Shown here: positions 1 to 8,193 of the stretch, one piece after another
How the letters are laid out: every line of letters begins with the position of its first letter
Numbering within the stretch: position 1 is the stretch's first letter
From: Fuscibacter oryzae
GTDB lineage: Bacteria > Pseudomonadota > Alphaproteobacteria > Rhodobacterales > Rhodobacteraceae
Direction of reading: 5' to 3'
Assembly (NCBI RefSeq): GCF_016765795.1
Contig: NZ_JAESVP010000003.1
Span: forward strand, 186,001 to 250,000
DNA length: 64,000 nt
Notes under the pieces: generated by a model
What the model was told of the DNA's origin: nothing
What the model saw: the letters and a program-made list of their open reading frames with translations, nothing else
Databases searched by the model: none
Translations under genes and position numbers: made by a program

Positions 1-1
1 T

Positions 2-1519
2 GAGGCGGAACTGGTCGGGCAGATCACACGCGATCAGGCGGTTGATGCCATTCTGGGCCAGATGCAAGACAGCCAAAGCGCCGGAGCAGGGGCGGCGCAG
101 CGCCTTTTGGCGGAACGGCTGGCCGCAGGCAGCGATGCCGGAGCCGGGGCTTTGCGCGATCTGACGGATGCCAAGGGCAGGCTTGACAGCCTTCGCAGCC
201 AGATGGTCGCGCTGGTTGGCCTGCCGGTTGAGGGCCGCGCGCCCGGTGCCGCCGATCTGCTGCGGCAGGCGATCAGTGACGCGCAAGGTCAGGTAGAGGC
301 CGCCACTGCGCGGATCGACCACGATTTTCCGGCGCTTGCCGCCGCGACCGGGCGGCTGCCGCTGCCTTTGGCGGAAATCCGCACGCTGTTGGCCGCCGAT
401 CAGGCGTTGGTGGTGATTGTCCCGCCCGAAGGGGTGTTTGACGCGGGCCTTGTGGTGGCCATCAGCCGCGATGCGCTGGACTGGCACACCTTTCAGGCCG
501 AGGGCACTGAAGTGGACCAGGCGGTTCTGGCGCTGCGAACCGGGATAGACCTGCGGCTTGGCCTGCGCGGCGCGGCGGCCCTGTCGGCAGAAGAGGGCGA
601 GACCGGGAAGACCGCCGATTTCGACTTTGCCGCCGCATATTGGCTTTATACCCAGACGCTGGGGCAGGTGGAGGCAGTGACGCATGGCAAGGCGCATCTG
701 TTGCTGGATCTGCGCGGGGTGATGGCGACCCTGCCGCCGCAGCTTTTGCTAGCCAGCCCCGTAACGGACCCAGCCCGCGCCGACTGGCTGGTGCGCCACC
801 ATGCCATTTCCGTGCTGCCTGCGATTTCGGCGCTGCGCCCCTCTGCCGCCGCGCCCGCAGAGGGGCCATTGCAGCTTGCCGCCTTTGCCGACCCGGAGTT
901 TGGCGGTCTTGCGGCAGGAACCCGCCTTGCCCCCCTGCCTGAAACCGCCGATGAGGTGCGCGAGGTTGCCCGCGCGCTGGGCGCCGGGCCAGAGGCGCTG
1001 CACCTGTCTGCCGCCGCGTCAGAGCGGGCGGTCAAGCAGGCCGACCTGTCGAGGGTGGGCCTGCTCTATTTCGCGACCCATGGCCTGATGTCCGGCGATG
1101 ATGCCGGTCAGGGCGCGCTGGATGAACCCGCCTTGGCCCTGACACCGGGCGGCGGAGAGGACGGTTTTCTCAAGGCATCAGAGATTGCCGAGCTGCATCT
1201 GAACGCGCGCTTTGTCGTCTTGTCGGCCTGCAATACCGCCGCGGGCACCGGGCCGCGAGGAGAGGCGTTGTCCGGGTTGGTGCAGTCTTTCCTTTATGCA
1301 GGCGCGCGCGGCCTGCTGGTCAGCCACTGGCCGGTTGAAAGCCATTCCGCCGTTGCCCTGATGACCGGCCTGTTTCGCCACCGCGCCGCCGATCCGGCGA
1401 TCAGGGCCGCCCGTGCCCAGCAACTTGCCATCCTTGACATGATCGACCACCCCGCCGATCCGCGCTGGTCGCACCCGGCCTATTGGGCGCCCTTTATTCT
1501 GGTTGGAAACCCGGACTGA
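2..1519 (+). CDS. CHAT-domain (caspase-like) protein, 5' end outside the window
   Basis: The reading frame is open from base 2, with no stop before an internal ATG at 62, so the gene almost certainly begins upstream and only its C-terminal part is seen. The last 200 residues form a CHAT domain, a caspase-fold peptidase. Counting from the ATG at 62, the likely catalytic dyad is H340 in FATHG and C390 in LSACNT, followed by the conserved GARGLLVSHWPV stretch. The N-terminal part is Ala/Glu/Gln-rich and looks helical; TPR repeats often precede CHAT domains, but they would lie mostly off the window. Known CHAT proteins are proteases, sometimes in cell-death or defence modules (TPR-CHAT with gRAMP, for example). 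Partner genes cannot be judged because the upstream neighbour is missing. Both catalytic residues are intact. Confidence 0.85.
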   Translation, partial: EAELVGQITRDQAVDAILGQMQDSQSAGAGAAQRLLAERLAAGSDAGAGALRDLTDAKGRLDSLRSQMVALVGLPVEGRAPGAADLLRQAISDAQGQVEAATARIDHDFPALAAATGRLPLPLAEIRTLLAADQALVVIVPPEGVFDAGLVVAISRDALDWHTFQAEGTEVDQAVLALRTGIDLRLGLRGAAALSAEEGETGKTADFDFAAAYWLYTQTLGQVEAVTHGKAHLLLDLRGVMATLPPQLLLASPVTDPARADWLVRHHAISVLPAISALRPSAAAPAEGPLQLAAFADPEFGGLAAGTRLAPLPETADEVREVARALGAGPEALHLSAAASERAVKQADLSRVGLLYFATHGLMSGDDAGQGALDEPALALTPGGGEDGFLKASEIAELHLNARFVVLSACNTAAGTGPRGEALSGLVQSFLYAGARGLLVSHWPVESHSAVALMTGLFRHRAADPAIRAARAQQLAILDMIDHPADPRWSHPAYWAPFILVGNPD

Positions 1520-1645
1520 CTGTTTCCGGCCTTGCGGCGACCTGCGAAATCCCCAGCAATTGCTGCTTATTTTCCTAAATATCGTCACAATCTCATGGCC
1601 AATTGCCCCCAAGCGCGTGGTGCGCTGTGTCTTGAGGTTCAGATC

Positions 1646-2320
1646 ATGGCCCCGTCCCGTCTGGTATTCGCCCTTCCCGTTGCGCTGCTGCTTTCGGCCT
1701 GCGTCAGCTCCGAGCCTGCAAGCCGCAGCACGGTTGATCCGGCCAGAACGGCCACCCGGTCAGGCGGGGGCGGCCCTGTTGTCATGCAGTCTGCCTATGA
1801 TGTCGTGGGTGTCAGCGTGAATGTGCCCCAGACCTTGCGTGTGTCCGAGGCGAACTCTTTCCATCCCAGCGCCGATATCGTGTGGCACGGCGACCCCTAT
1901 GGCGACCGCTATCAGCAGGTTGCGTCGATCTTCCGTGATGCCGCAACGGCCGCGACGGGGCCGATGCATCAGGGGCGCGCCGTCAATGTGGGAATCGAGG
2001 TCATCCGCTTTCATGGTGTGACCGACAAGACCCGCTACACGATCGGGGGAACCCATTCGATGCATTTCATCCTGACGGTGACCGATGCGGCCACGGGTCA
2101 GGTTCTGGACGGTCCGCGCCGTGTTCTGGCCGATGTAAAAGCCGCAGGAGGCAATGCCGCCGTGGCCGAGGACCGTATCGGGCGCACCCAGCGTGTCGTT
2201 GTGACCGAACATCTGACTCAGGTCTTGCGCCGCGAATTGTCCACGGTGGTGACCGATCCAGAGGTGATTGGCCGCGCCCTTATGGCCGTGCCGCCGACCG
2301 CCCCGGAAACTGCGGGCTAA
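1646..2320 (+). CDS. Predicted outer-membrane or periplasmic lipoprotein, unknown function
   Basis: A 224-residue protein. The ATG at 1646 is preferred to an upstream in-frame ATG at 1532 because it follows a GAGG ribosome-binding site and gives a clean lipoprotein signal: a charged start, a hydrophobic core and the lipobox LLSAC with the lipidated Cys at residue 19. After a Ser/Thr-rich linker comes a mixed alpha/beta domain of about 170 residues without a motif I can name. It resembles conserved lipoproteins of Rhodobacteraceae with no known role. It lies 127 bases after the CHAT gene and 38 bases before the rRNA methyltransferase gene, in the same direction. Confidence 0.8.
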   Translation: MAPSRLVFALPVALLLSACVSSEPASRSTVDPARTATRSGGGGPVVMQSAYDVVGVSVNVPQTLRVSEANSFHPSADIVWHGDPYGDRYQQVASIFRDAATAATGPMHQGRAVNVGIEVIRFHGVTDKTRYTIGGTHSMHFILTVTDAATGQVLDGPRRVLADVKAAGGNAAVAEDRIGRTQRVVVTEHLTQVLRRELSTVVTDPEVIGRALMAVPPTAPETAG

Positions 2321-2358
2321 GGCTTCCCGAACCGGCAGGAAACAGATAGAGGAGGGGC

Positions 2359-3585
2359 ATGACAGCCCCTCTTTCGCATCAAGATGACGCCGCGCCACGC
2401 GGCCGCCCCGTAGTTCGCCTGCGCCCCAAGGCCGAGGCGCGTGCCATTCGCCATGGCTTTCCCTGGGTCTATGCCGATGAGCTGGCGCTGGATCGGCGCA
2501 CATCCGCGCTGCCCCCCGGCACACTGGCCGTGCTGGAAGATGACCTGCGCCGCCCGATGGGTCTGGTGACGGTCAACGTCAAATCCAAGATCGTCGCCCG
2601 CATGCTGGACCGCGACCCGGAGGCGGTAATCGATCAGGCGTGGTTCGCCCGCCGTATCGCCCATGCGCTGACCCTGCGCGACCGTCTGTTCGACGCGCCC
2701 TTCTATCGCCTGATCCATGCCGAGGCCGATGGCCTGCCCGGCGTGGTGATTGACCGCTTTGGCGATGCGGCGGTGGTTCAGCCAAACGCGGCCTGGGCCG
2801 AGGTGCATCTGGAGGCACTGGTGGCGGCGCTGGTCGCGGTGACGGGCGTCAGCACCGTCCTCAAGAACGGCTCAGGCCGCGCGCGGGGGCTGGAAGGGCT
2901 GGACGAGGAAACCGTGCTGTTGCAAGGCGCGTTGGCGGGGCCGATTGCGGTGCCGATGAACGGGGCCACCTATATGGCCGATCTGATGGGCGGGCAAAAA
3001 ACCGGCCTGTTTTATGACCAGCGCCCCAACCACGCCTTTGCTGCACGCCTGTCCAAAGGGGCGCGGGTGCTGGATATGTTTGCCCATGTCGGGGGCTTTG
3101 GCCTTGCCGCCTTGGCCGGGGGCGCGGCCAGCGCGCTGGCGGTAGATGCCAGTGCCGCCGCGCTGACCCTTGCGGGGCAGGGGGCCGCGGCGATGGGGGT
3201 GGCGGACCGCTTCGCCACCCGTCAGGGCGATGCCTTTGACGTGCTGGAGGCGCTGGGCACCGAAGCTGTGCAGTTCGACGTGGTGATCTGCGACCCGCCC
3301 GCCTTTGCCCCCGCCAAACCGGCGCTGGAGGCGGGCCTGCGCGCCTATGAACGGATCGCGCGGCTGGCGGCCCCGTTGGTGGCGCCCGGCGGCTATCTGG
3401 TTCTGTGTTCGTGCAGCCATGCGGCGGACCTGTCGGCGTTCCGCAACGCCTCGGCGCGCGGCATCGGGCGCGGTGGACGGCGTGGGCAGATATTGCATAC
3501 CGGGTTCGCCGGGCCGGACCATCCGGTGCTGCCGCAACTGGCGGAATCGAGCTATCTGAAGTCGATCTTCTTCCGGCTGGATTGA
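2359..3585 (+). CDS. RlmI-like class I SAM-dependent rRNA methyltransferase
   Basis: A 408-residue protein with the layout of RlmI, the 23S rRNA m5C1962 methyltransferase. An N-terminal PUA-type RNA-binding domain lies near residues 20-95 (HGFPWVYADEL), followed by the EEHE-like linker domain and a Rossmann methyltransferase domain. The SAM motif VLDMFAHVGGFG, the catalytic-loop motif CDPPAF near residue 311 and the CSCSH motif near 355 are all present. The start has a GAGGGG site (2351-2356) just before the ATG. The stop codon overlaps the start of the PIN-domain gene by one base, so the two are probably co-translated. The exact target nucleotide is inferred from the family. Confidence 0.9.
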   Translation: MTAPLSHQDDAAPRGRPVVRLRPKAEARAIRHGFPWVYADELALDRRTSALPPGTLAVLEDDLRRPMGLVTVNVKSKIVARMLDRDPEAVIDQAWFARRIAHALTLRDRLFDAPFYRLIHAEADGLPGVVIDRFGDAAVVQPNAAWAEVHLEALVAALVAVTGVSTVLKNGSGRARGLEGLDEETVLLQGALAGPIAVPMNGATYMADLMGGQKTGLFYDQRPNHAFAARLSKGARVLDMFAHVGGFGLAALAGGAASALAVDASAAALTLAGQGAAAMGVADRFATRQGDAFDVLEALGTEAVQFDVVICDPPAFAPAKPALEAGLRAYERIARLAAPLVAPGGYLVLCSCSHAADLSAFRNASARGIGRGGRRGQILHTGFAGPDHPVLPQLAESSYLKSIFFRLD

Positions 3586-4130
3586 TGCGCGCCGTTCTGG
3601 ACGCTTGTGTTCTTTATCCTACCGTGCTGCGCGAAATCCTGTTGGGGGTCGCGGCACGCGGAGTTTATGAGCCGATGTGGTCCGAACGGATCTTGCGCGA
3701 ATGGACCCGCGCCACCGACAAGATCGGCCCCGGTGCCATGGCGCAGGCCGAAGGCGAGGCGCTGGTGGTCAAGGCGTCCTTTCCCCGCGCCAGTGTTCGC
3801 GAACAGCCCAATATAGAGGCGCGGGTTTCGCTGCCCGACCCGAATGACGAACACGTTCTGGCGGTGGCGGTGGCCAGCCACGCCGATGCCATCGTAACCT
3901 TTAACGCCAAGGATTTCCCGCGCCCGGTGCTGGCCGAATTCGGCATCGAGCGGCGTGATCCCGACGGGTTCCTGTGGGAGTTGTGGTCCCACGCGCCACG
4001 GGACGTGGAAGCGGTCGTGACATCGGTTCACGCCACAGCCGAGCGGATGCTGGGAGAGCAGATCCCCCTGCGCAAACTGCTGAAAAAGGCGCAATTGCCC
4101 AAGCTGGCCAAGGCTTTGGCGGCGGAATAG
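3585..4130 (+). CDS. PIN-domain protein (PIN_3 type), putative RNase
   Basis: A 181-residue protein whose ATG shares its A with the TGA of the methyltransferase gene, which fixes the start. The first 110 residues are a PIN nuclease fold. Acidic residues at the expected places are D6 in VLDACVL, E34/E39 in SERILREW, D88 in DPNDEHVL and D101 in HADAIVTFN. The last 70 residues form a basic, Lys/Leu-rich tail. Many PIN proteins are VapC-type toxins with a small antitoxin gene directly upstream. Here the upstream gene is an rRNA methyltransferase and no antitoxin-like frame is seen, so this may be an RNA-processing enzyme rather than a toxin. Confidence 0.82.
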   Translation: MRAVLDACVLYPTVLREILLGVAARGVYEPMWSERILREWTRATDKIGPGAMAQAEGEALVVKASFPRASVREQPNIEARVSLPDPNDEHVLAVAVASHADAIVTFNAKDFPRPVLAEFGIERRDPDGFLWELWSHAPRDVEAVVTSVHATAERMLGEQIPLRKLLKKAQLPKLAKALAAE

Positions 4131-4138
4131 GGACCAAA

Positions 4139-4178
4139 TTTCTTCGAAGAAACTTGCAAAATCCTTCGAAGGATTTTG
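4139..4178. terminator. Two tandem TCGA-centred palindromes, bidirectional terminator candidate
   Basis: Between the convergent PIN and M48 genes lie two perfect palindromes: TTTCTTCGAAGAAA at 4139-4152, and a 22-base one at 4157-4178 with the core ATCCTTCGAAGGAT flanked by AAA and TTT. Both share the centre CTTCGAAG or CCTTCGAAGG. A and T tracts on each side fit termination in both directions. The second arm abuts the M48 stop codon. Confidence 0.65.
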
Positions 4179-4901
4179 TCACGCCCTTTGCCAGCGCCGC
4201 TCCATCGCATCAATCGCGGCAATCCGGTCGTCAATCGCCGGGTGGCTTAACAGCCACGCGGGCTGCCCGGCCTGCCCGCCAACCAGACGCTCCAGCTTGC
4301 GAAACAGCGACTTTTGCGGCCCGGTGCCGATGCCTGCCTTGGTCAGCAGGGCCGCGGCCCAGGCATCCGCCTCAAACTCATCGCGGCGCGAAAGCCGGGC
4401 CATCACCGCCATGGATACCAGCCGCGCCAGTCCTACACCTACGAAGGGCAAAAACCGCGCCAGCGCCGCCGACAAGACCACGAAGACCACATTCTGCCCG
4501 GTGAAATCGATCATCCGCCGCCGCACATGCCCCAGCGCCACATGGCCCAGCTCATGCGCGATGACGCTGGCCAGCTCATCAGCCGAAACCTCGCCTCGCG
4601 CCTTCCTCGCCAGAAAGCCGCGCGTCAGGTAAATCTGGCCATCGGGCGCGGCAAGGCCGTTTACCGCGTCAACCTCATAGACATTCACCGCAATGCGCGG
4701 CAGGTCCAGCGCATGGGCCAGACGGTCAGCCGCAGCCTCAATCTCGGGGTCATGCAGGGGCCGCGACCGGGCGGCCAATGCCTTTTTAGTCTGGCTGACC
4801 GACATGACCAGCGAGAACAGCGCGTAAACCACGGCAAGGGCAATGGGGATCAGGACGGCGACCATGCCATGGAATATGGCCAGCCATGGCGCGCGCTTCA
4901 A
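4179..4901 (-). CDS. M48-family membrane metalloprotease
   Basis: A 240-residue Ste24/HtpX-like zinc protease. One N-terminal membrane segment (about residues 10-34) is followed by the peptidase domain with the zinc site HELGH at 116-120 and the downstream EFEADAWA motif near 175-182 that supplies the third ligand. Two hydrophobic stretches near 135-168 probably insert into the membrane. It is shorter than HtpX (about 290 residues) and has no C-terminal extension. It is the last gene of a reverse-strand run with the VWA protein (34 bases upstream), which suggests a shared envelope-stress or quality-control role. That link is inference. Confidence 0.88.
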   Translation of the reverse strand: MKRAPWLAIFHGMVAVLIPIALAVVYALFSLVMSVSQTKKALAARSRPLHDPEIEAAADRLAHALDLPRIAVNVYEVDAVNGLAAPDGQIYLTRGFLARKARGEVSADELASVIAHELGHVALGHVRRRMIDFTGQNVVFVVLSAALARFLPFVGVGLARLVSMAVMARLSRRDEFEADAWAAALLTKAGIGTGPQKSLFRKLERLVGGQAGQPAWLLSHPAIDDRIAAIDAMERRWQRA

Positions 4902-4935
4902 TGGCAGGTCGCGCCCGGACAGGTTTGCGTTTCTC

Positions 4936-6117
4936 CTACCGCAGCGCCTTGATCCCGCGTGACAGGCCTTCCAGCGTCATCGGCACCATCTGGCCTGCAA
5001 AGATATCGCGGATCAGGGGGGTCGATTGGCTATGGCCCCAATGCGCCTCTGGCACCGGATTTATCCACAGGTGGTTGGGCCATTGGGTGCAGGCGCGGTG
5101 CAGCCAGACCTGACCGCTTTCCGGGTTCCAATGTTCATTGGCCCCGCCGGGGTGCAGGATTTCATAGGGTGACATCGCGGCATCACCGACGAAGATCGCC
5201 TTATAGTCGCTGCCATAGGTGCGCAGCACTTCGGCGGTTGGGGTCTGGGCGTTCCAGCGGCGGGCATTGTTGCGCCAGACACCTTCGTAAAGGCAGTTGT
5301 GAAAATAAAAGGGCACAAGCTGCTTGAACTCTGCCCGCGCGGCGCTGAACAGCTCTTCCATCACCTTGACATAGGGGTCCATGCTGCCGCCCACGTCCAG
5401 AAACAGCAGCACTTTCACGGCGTTGCGCCGTTCGGGGCGGGTTTTCACATCCAGCCAGCCCTGCTTGGCGGTGGCGCGGATCGTGCCATCCAGATCAAAT
5501 TCCTCCACCGCGCCATCGCGCGCCCATTTGCGCAACCGGCGCAGGGCCACCTTGATGTTGCGGGTGCCCAGTTCGACCTGATCATCCAGATTGCGAAACT
5601 CGCGCTTGTCCCAGACCTTGACGGCGCGCTGGTGGCGGCTGGCATCCTGCCCGATGCGGATGCCCTCGGGGTTGTAACCATAGGCGCCAAAGGGCGATGT
5701 GCCTGCGGTGCCGATCCATTTGTTGCCGCCCTGATGGCGGCCCTTCTGCTGTTCCAGCCGGGCCTTCAGCGTCTCCATCAGCGCATCAAACCCGCCAAGC
5801 GCCTGTATTTGCGCCTTTTCCTCGGCTGTCAGGTACTTTTCGGCCAGCTTGGCCAGCCAGTCGCCTGGCAGATCCAGCGCCTCGATCGCCTGTTCGGGGG
5901 AAATGGTTTCCAACCCCTTGAAGGCGGCGGCAAAGGCGCGGTCGAACCGGTCGAAATGGCGTTCGTCCTTGACCATGACAACGCGGGCAAGGTGATAGAA
6001 CCCTTCGATGTCAAGGGTCACCAGATCGGCGGCCATGGCCTGATGAAAGGCCAGAAATTCACGCAGGGAAACCGGCACTCCTTCCGCCCGCAGGGCCTGG
6101 AAGAACGGCAGGAACAT
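4936..6117 (-). CDS. CoxE-like VWA-domain protein
   Basis: A 393-residue protein of the CoxE/VWA family that works with MoxR AAA+ ATPases in metal insertion or complex maturation. The N-terminal half is helical (residues 1-125), followed by a Gly-rich linker. The VWA domain starts near 232 with the metal-site motif DVGGSMD at 241-247. The usual MIDAS form is DxSxS; the first Ser is Gly here, so metal binding may be weaker. A MoxR ATPase gene lies upstream on the same strand (8194-9033), separated by a lipoprotein gene and a small membrane peptide gene. The start ATG lies 3 bases after the stop of the small peptide gene, so the two are probably translationally coupled. Confidence 0.88.
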   Translation of the reverse strand: MFLPFFQALRAEGVPVSLREFLAFHQAMAADLVTLDIEGFYHLARVVMVKDERHFDRFDRAFAAAFKGLETISPEQAIEALDLPGDWLAKLAEKYLTAEEKAQIQALGGFDALMETLKARLEQQKGRHQGGNKWIGTAGTSPFGAYGYNPEGIRIGQDASRHQRAVKVWDKREFRNLDDQVELGTRNIKVALRRLRKWARDGAVEEFDLDGTIRATAKQGWLDVKTRPERRNAVKVLLFLDVGGSMDPYVKVMEELFSAARAEFKQLVPFYFHNCLYEGVWRNNARRWNAQTPTAEVLRTYGSDYKAIFVGDAAMSPYEILHPGGANEHWNPESGQVWLHRACTQWPNHLWINPVPEAHWGHSQSTPLIRDIFAGQMVPMTLEGLSRGIKALR

Positions 6118-6120
6118 CGC

Positions 6121-6288
6121 TTACCGCGCCATGCGGTCGATGAAGATGCTGGCGAACATGCCCAAAAGCGCGAAGGCAATGGCATAGATCGCGGCATATT
6201 GCAGAATATCCAGCCGCTTGCCGCCGCGCCGTTTTGCGGTCAGCCCGCCGATGACCGCGCCGATCACAAGGCCTGCAAGTACGATCAT
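6121..6288 (-). CDS. Small two-helix membrane protein, unknown function
   Basis: A 55-residue frame with a GGCAGGAAA ribosome-binding site 6 bases before its ATG. It has a first hydrophobic segment (IVLAGLVIGAVIGGL), a basic loop (KRRGGKR) and a second segment (YAAIYAIAFALLGMFASIFI), ending in DRMAR. This is the pattern of a membrane hairpin. It ends 3 bases before the VWA gene and starts 29 bases after the DUF2927 gene, so it sits inside the same transcription unit. Function unknown; a small regulator or anchor of the MoxR/VWA/M48 group is possible. Confidence 0.7.
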   Translation of the reverse strand: MIVLAGLVIGAVIGGLTAKRRGGKRLDILQYAAIYAIAFALLGMFASIFIDRMAR

Positions 6289-6317
6289 TCCGGTTTCCTG
6301 CCCCTGCTGCGGGGCGG

Positions 6318-7682
6318 TCAGCCCCCGTCGCGCGCGTCCAGGGCGGCGATTTCAGCCATCCGCGCGCGCATCTGTTTGTCCGAGCCGAAGCCATAGCGCG
6401 CAAGGGGTGCGGCGTCCAGATGCAGGCTGCGGGCGGCGGCGGTCTGGCCCGTCCTTTCCAGCGCGTGGGCCTTGATCAGCATCAGTGTCGCCGCCAGCGA
6501 AAAGTTCTGCGAATGCCGCGCCACGGGAATCGCATGGTCGGCAAAGGCGATGGCTTGCCGTGGCTGGCCGGTTTTCAAGGCAATCGCGGCAAGCTGCATG
6601 TCCACATGGGCCACATGCACCTCGGCGCCGGGCAGGTTGGCATAAACGCGCCGTGCCTCGGTCAGCGCCTGCACGGCGGCCTGCGGATCGAAGCCAAGCT
6701 GAGAGCGCCCCACAGCATAAAGCGCCAGCCCCAGCCGGGCATCGGTCCAGCCCTCGGCATGGGCGATGGCCAGCATCCGCTGGGCAGAGGCGGCGCGGGC
6801 CTTGCCACCCATGGGGCCAAAGGTCGCCTCGACGGCATCGGTCCAGTCATGCGGGCCGATGTCGGCAACTGTGGCGGGCAGACCGATGCCTGCGGGATTC
6901 AGGCGGGCCAAAATCGCGGGAAGGCGGGCGGCCACTTCGGCCTCTGTCATCCCGGAGTGCAGGTCTGGCGCATAGTGAATGCGCAGGATCAGCATATCGA
7001 AGGGGGTTAGCACTGCGTTGAAATTGTCGTCGTTAAAGACGGAGTCTGTCAGCCGATACAGGTCGTTCAGCGGGCCAAGCGCCTGGGCCAGTTCCTCGTG
7101 GAAACAGTCGCGCACCTCTTGCGGGCTGGTGTCAGAGGGCACAAAAATCGCCGCCCGCTGCCGTTGGGTCAACTGCCCCCAGTCTGTCAGGGCGTCGGTC
7201 CGGTGTCTGCGGTATTCGGCAAAAGAGCTGACGTTCGGCACCACGAAGCAGGCCGCCGTTGGGGCCGCGCGTGACAGGGAACGGCGCGGCAGGAATTCGA
7301 TGACAATACTGGCGCTTGATCCGGTTGCCGCCATGCGGATGTCTAGCCCCGCTTCGGCCTGCATGCGCCCGACAACGCGCTGTAATTCCGCCGCCGCCTG
7401 CTGTGGAACCGCGCCCGCCAGCGCCACAGTGACCGGCGTTTCAAACCGTGTGAGCATCGTCAGCCGCCGCCCGCTTTCCATCTGGAATTCCAGATCCAGA
7501 AAATCGCGCGCCAGATCGGCATTTCCATGCAGAGGTGCTGTCACCGCGCGCTGACCATCGGCCAGAAGCGGCAGCGCAACCAATGCCGTGGCCGGAGAAC
7601 CGGCGCGCATTGTCACCTCTGCGGCAGGGTGGGCGGTGCAGGCGGCCAGAAGCAGCAAGGGAAGAAAGATGGCACGGCGCAT
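6318..7682 (-). CDS. DUF2927-domain lipoprotein
   Basis: A 454-residue protein starting at the ATG at 7682, which gives a lipoprotein signal with lipobox LAAC and lipidated Cys15; longer upstream starts lack one. The central region (about residues 160-300) carries the DUF2927 features CFHEELAQALG and FNDDNFNAVL, including the conserved HEE that looks like half of a metal-protease site. The C-terminal 150 residues are helical and resemble TPR-like repeats (VGRSQLGFDPQAAVQALTEA). DUF2927 proteins are common in Rhodobacteraceae and unassigned. The gene lies between the MoxR and VWA genes, an uncommon placement, with about 500 bases of its own upstream region. Confidence 0.85.
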   Translation of the reverse strand: MRRAIFLPLLLLAACTAHPAAEVTMRAGSPATALVALPLLADGQRAVTAPLHGNADLARDFLDLEFQMESGRRLTMLTRFETPVTVALAGAVPQQAAAELQRVVGRMQAEAGLDIRMAATGSSASIVIEFLPRRSLSRAAPTAACFVVPNVSSFAEYRRHRTDALTDWGQLTQRQRAAIFVPSDTSPQEVRDCFHEELAQALGPLNDLYRLTDSVFNDDNFNAVLTPFDMLILRIHYAPDLHSGMTEAEVAARLPAILARLNPAGIGLPATVADIGPHDWTDAVEATFGPMGGKARAASAQRMLAIAHAEGWTDARLGLALYAVGRSQLGFDPQAAVQALTEARRVYANLPGAEVHVAHVDMQLAAIALKTGQPRQAIAFADHAIPVARHSQNFSLAATLMLIKAHALERTGQTAAARSLHLDAAPLARYGFGSDKQMRARMAEIAALDARDGG

Positions 7683-8193
7683 CAGTGAAGTCTCATTCGT
7701 AAAAAGGGCACGCAGGCAAGGCACCAAGGCAAGCTGTCCCAGGTCCGGGCTGCGGCGAGGGAAGCCCCCACTCCCCTCGCGCCGCCGGTCCGTTGCGGGT
7801 TTCCCCGCCGGTCCATTCACCCCGTTTGCCACCCTGTTTCCGCGCCCGTCTTGCCACACTGAAACAACGCGCGACAAGCCGATGATTTTCTTGCGATTCA
7901 CCAGATACGAGGCCCGAGCGGTCCTTGGTGGCAGCCGGTTGGTCCGCTCTTCGAGACAACATGCCCGCAATGTCTGTTTCTGGGCAGTCCGGTGTCAATC
8001 TTTGGATTTCCTGATTGTTTTGGCCAGACTAGCCTTGGCGGTCGTGGCGCAGCCATGTGCCAGATGTGCTGCCGTGTGATCACGGAAAGTTTCCAAGTGT
8101 TTCATAATTTGGGACTTAGGTGAATGAAACGTGGCGGAATGATGGCCAAGTTGTGGCTCTGCTGTACGAATCAGGGTTATCCACAGGCCAGCC
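7683..8193. other. 511-base intergenic region with no convincing gene
   Basis: It lies between the DUF2927 start and the MoxR stop, both on the reverse strand. Frames here are short, lack ribosome-binding sites and have no recognisable motif. A weak inverted pair GTTTCAT (8099-8105) and ATGAAAC (8124-8130) lies in an AT-richer patch, and one perfect DnaA-box-like 9-mer TTATCCACA is at 8177-8185. The promoter of the DUF2927 gene should be in the part near 7690-7900. A small RNA cannot be excluded by eye. Confidence 0.5.

Noticed and set aside
3585-4130. VapBC-type toxin-antitoxin pair.
   Set aside because: No antitoxin-sized frame with a DNA-binding motif lies upstream; the PIN gene directly overlaps the methyltransferase gene.
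5299-6396. A 365-codon frame on the + strand.
   Set aside because: It is antisense to the VWA gene and the small membrane peptide gene; composition and lack of domains mark it as a shadow.
7588-8079. A 163-codon frame in the large intergenic region.
   Set aside because: It begins inside the DUF2927 gene on the other strand, has no ribosome-binding site and no recognisable sequence.
8177-8185. DnaA-box 9-mer TTATCCACA, with a second at 5061-5069.
   Set aside because: Only single, widely spaced boxes exist, one inside a gene; no AT-rich unwinding region or dnaA/hem/parAB context supports an origin.
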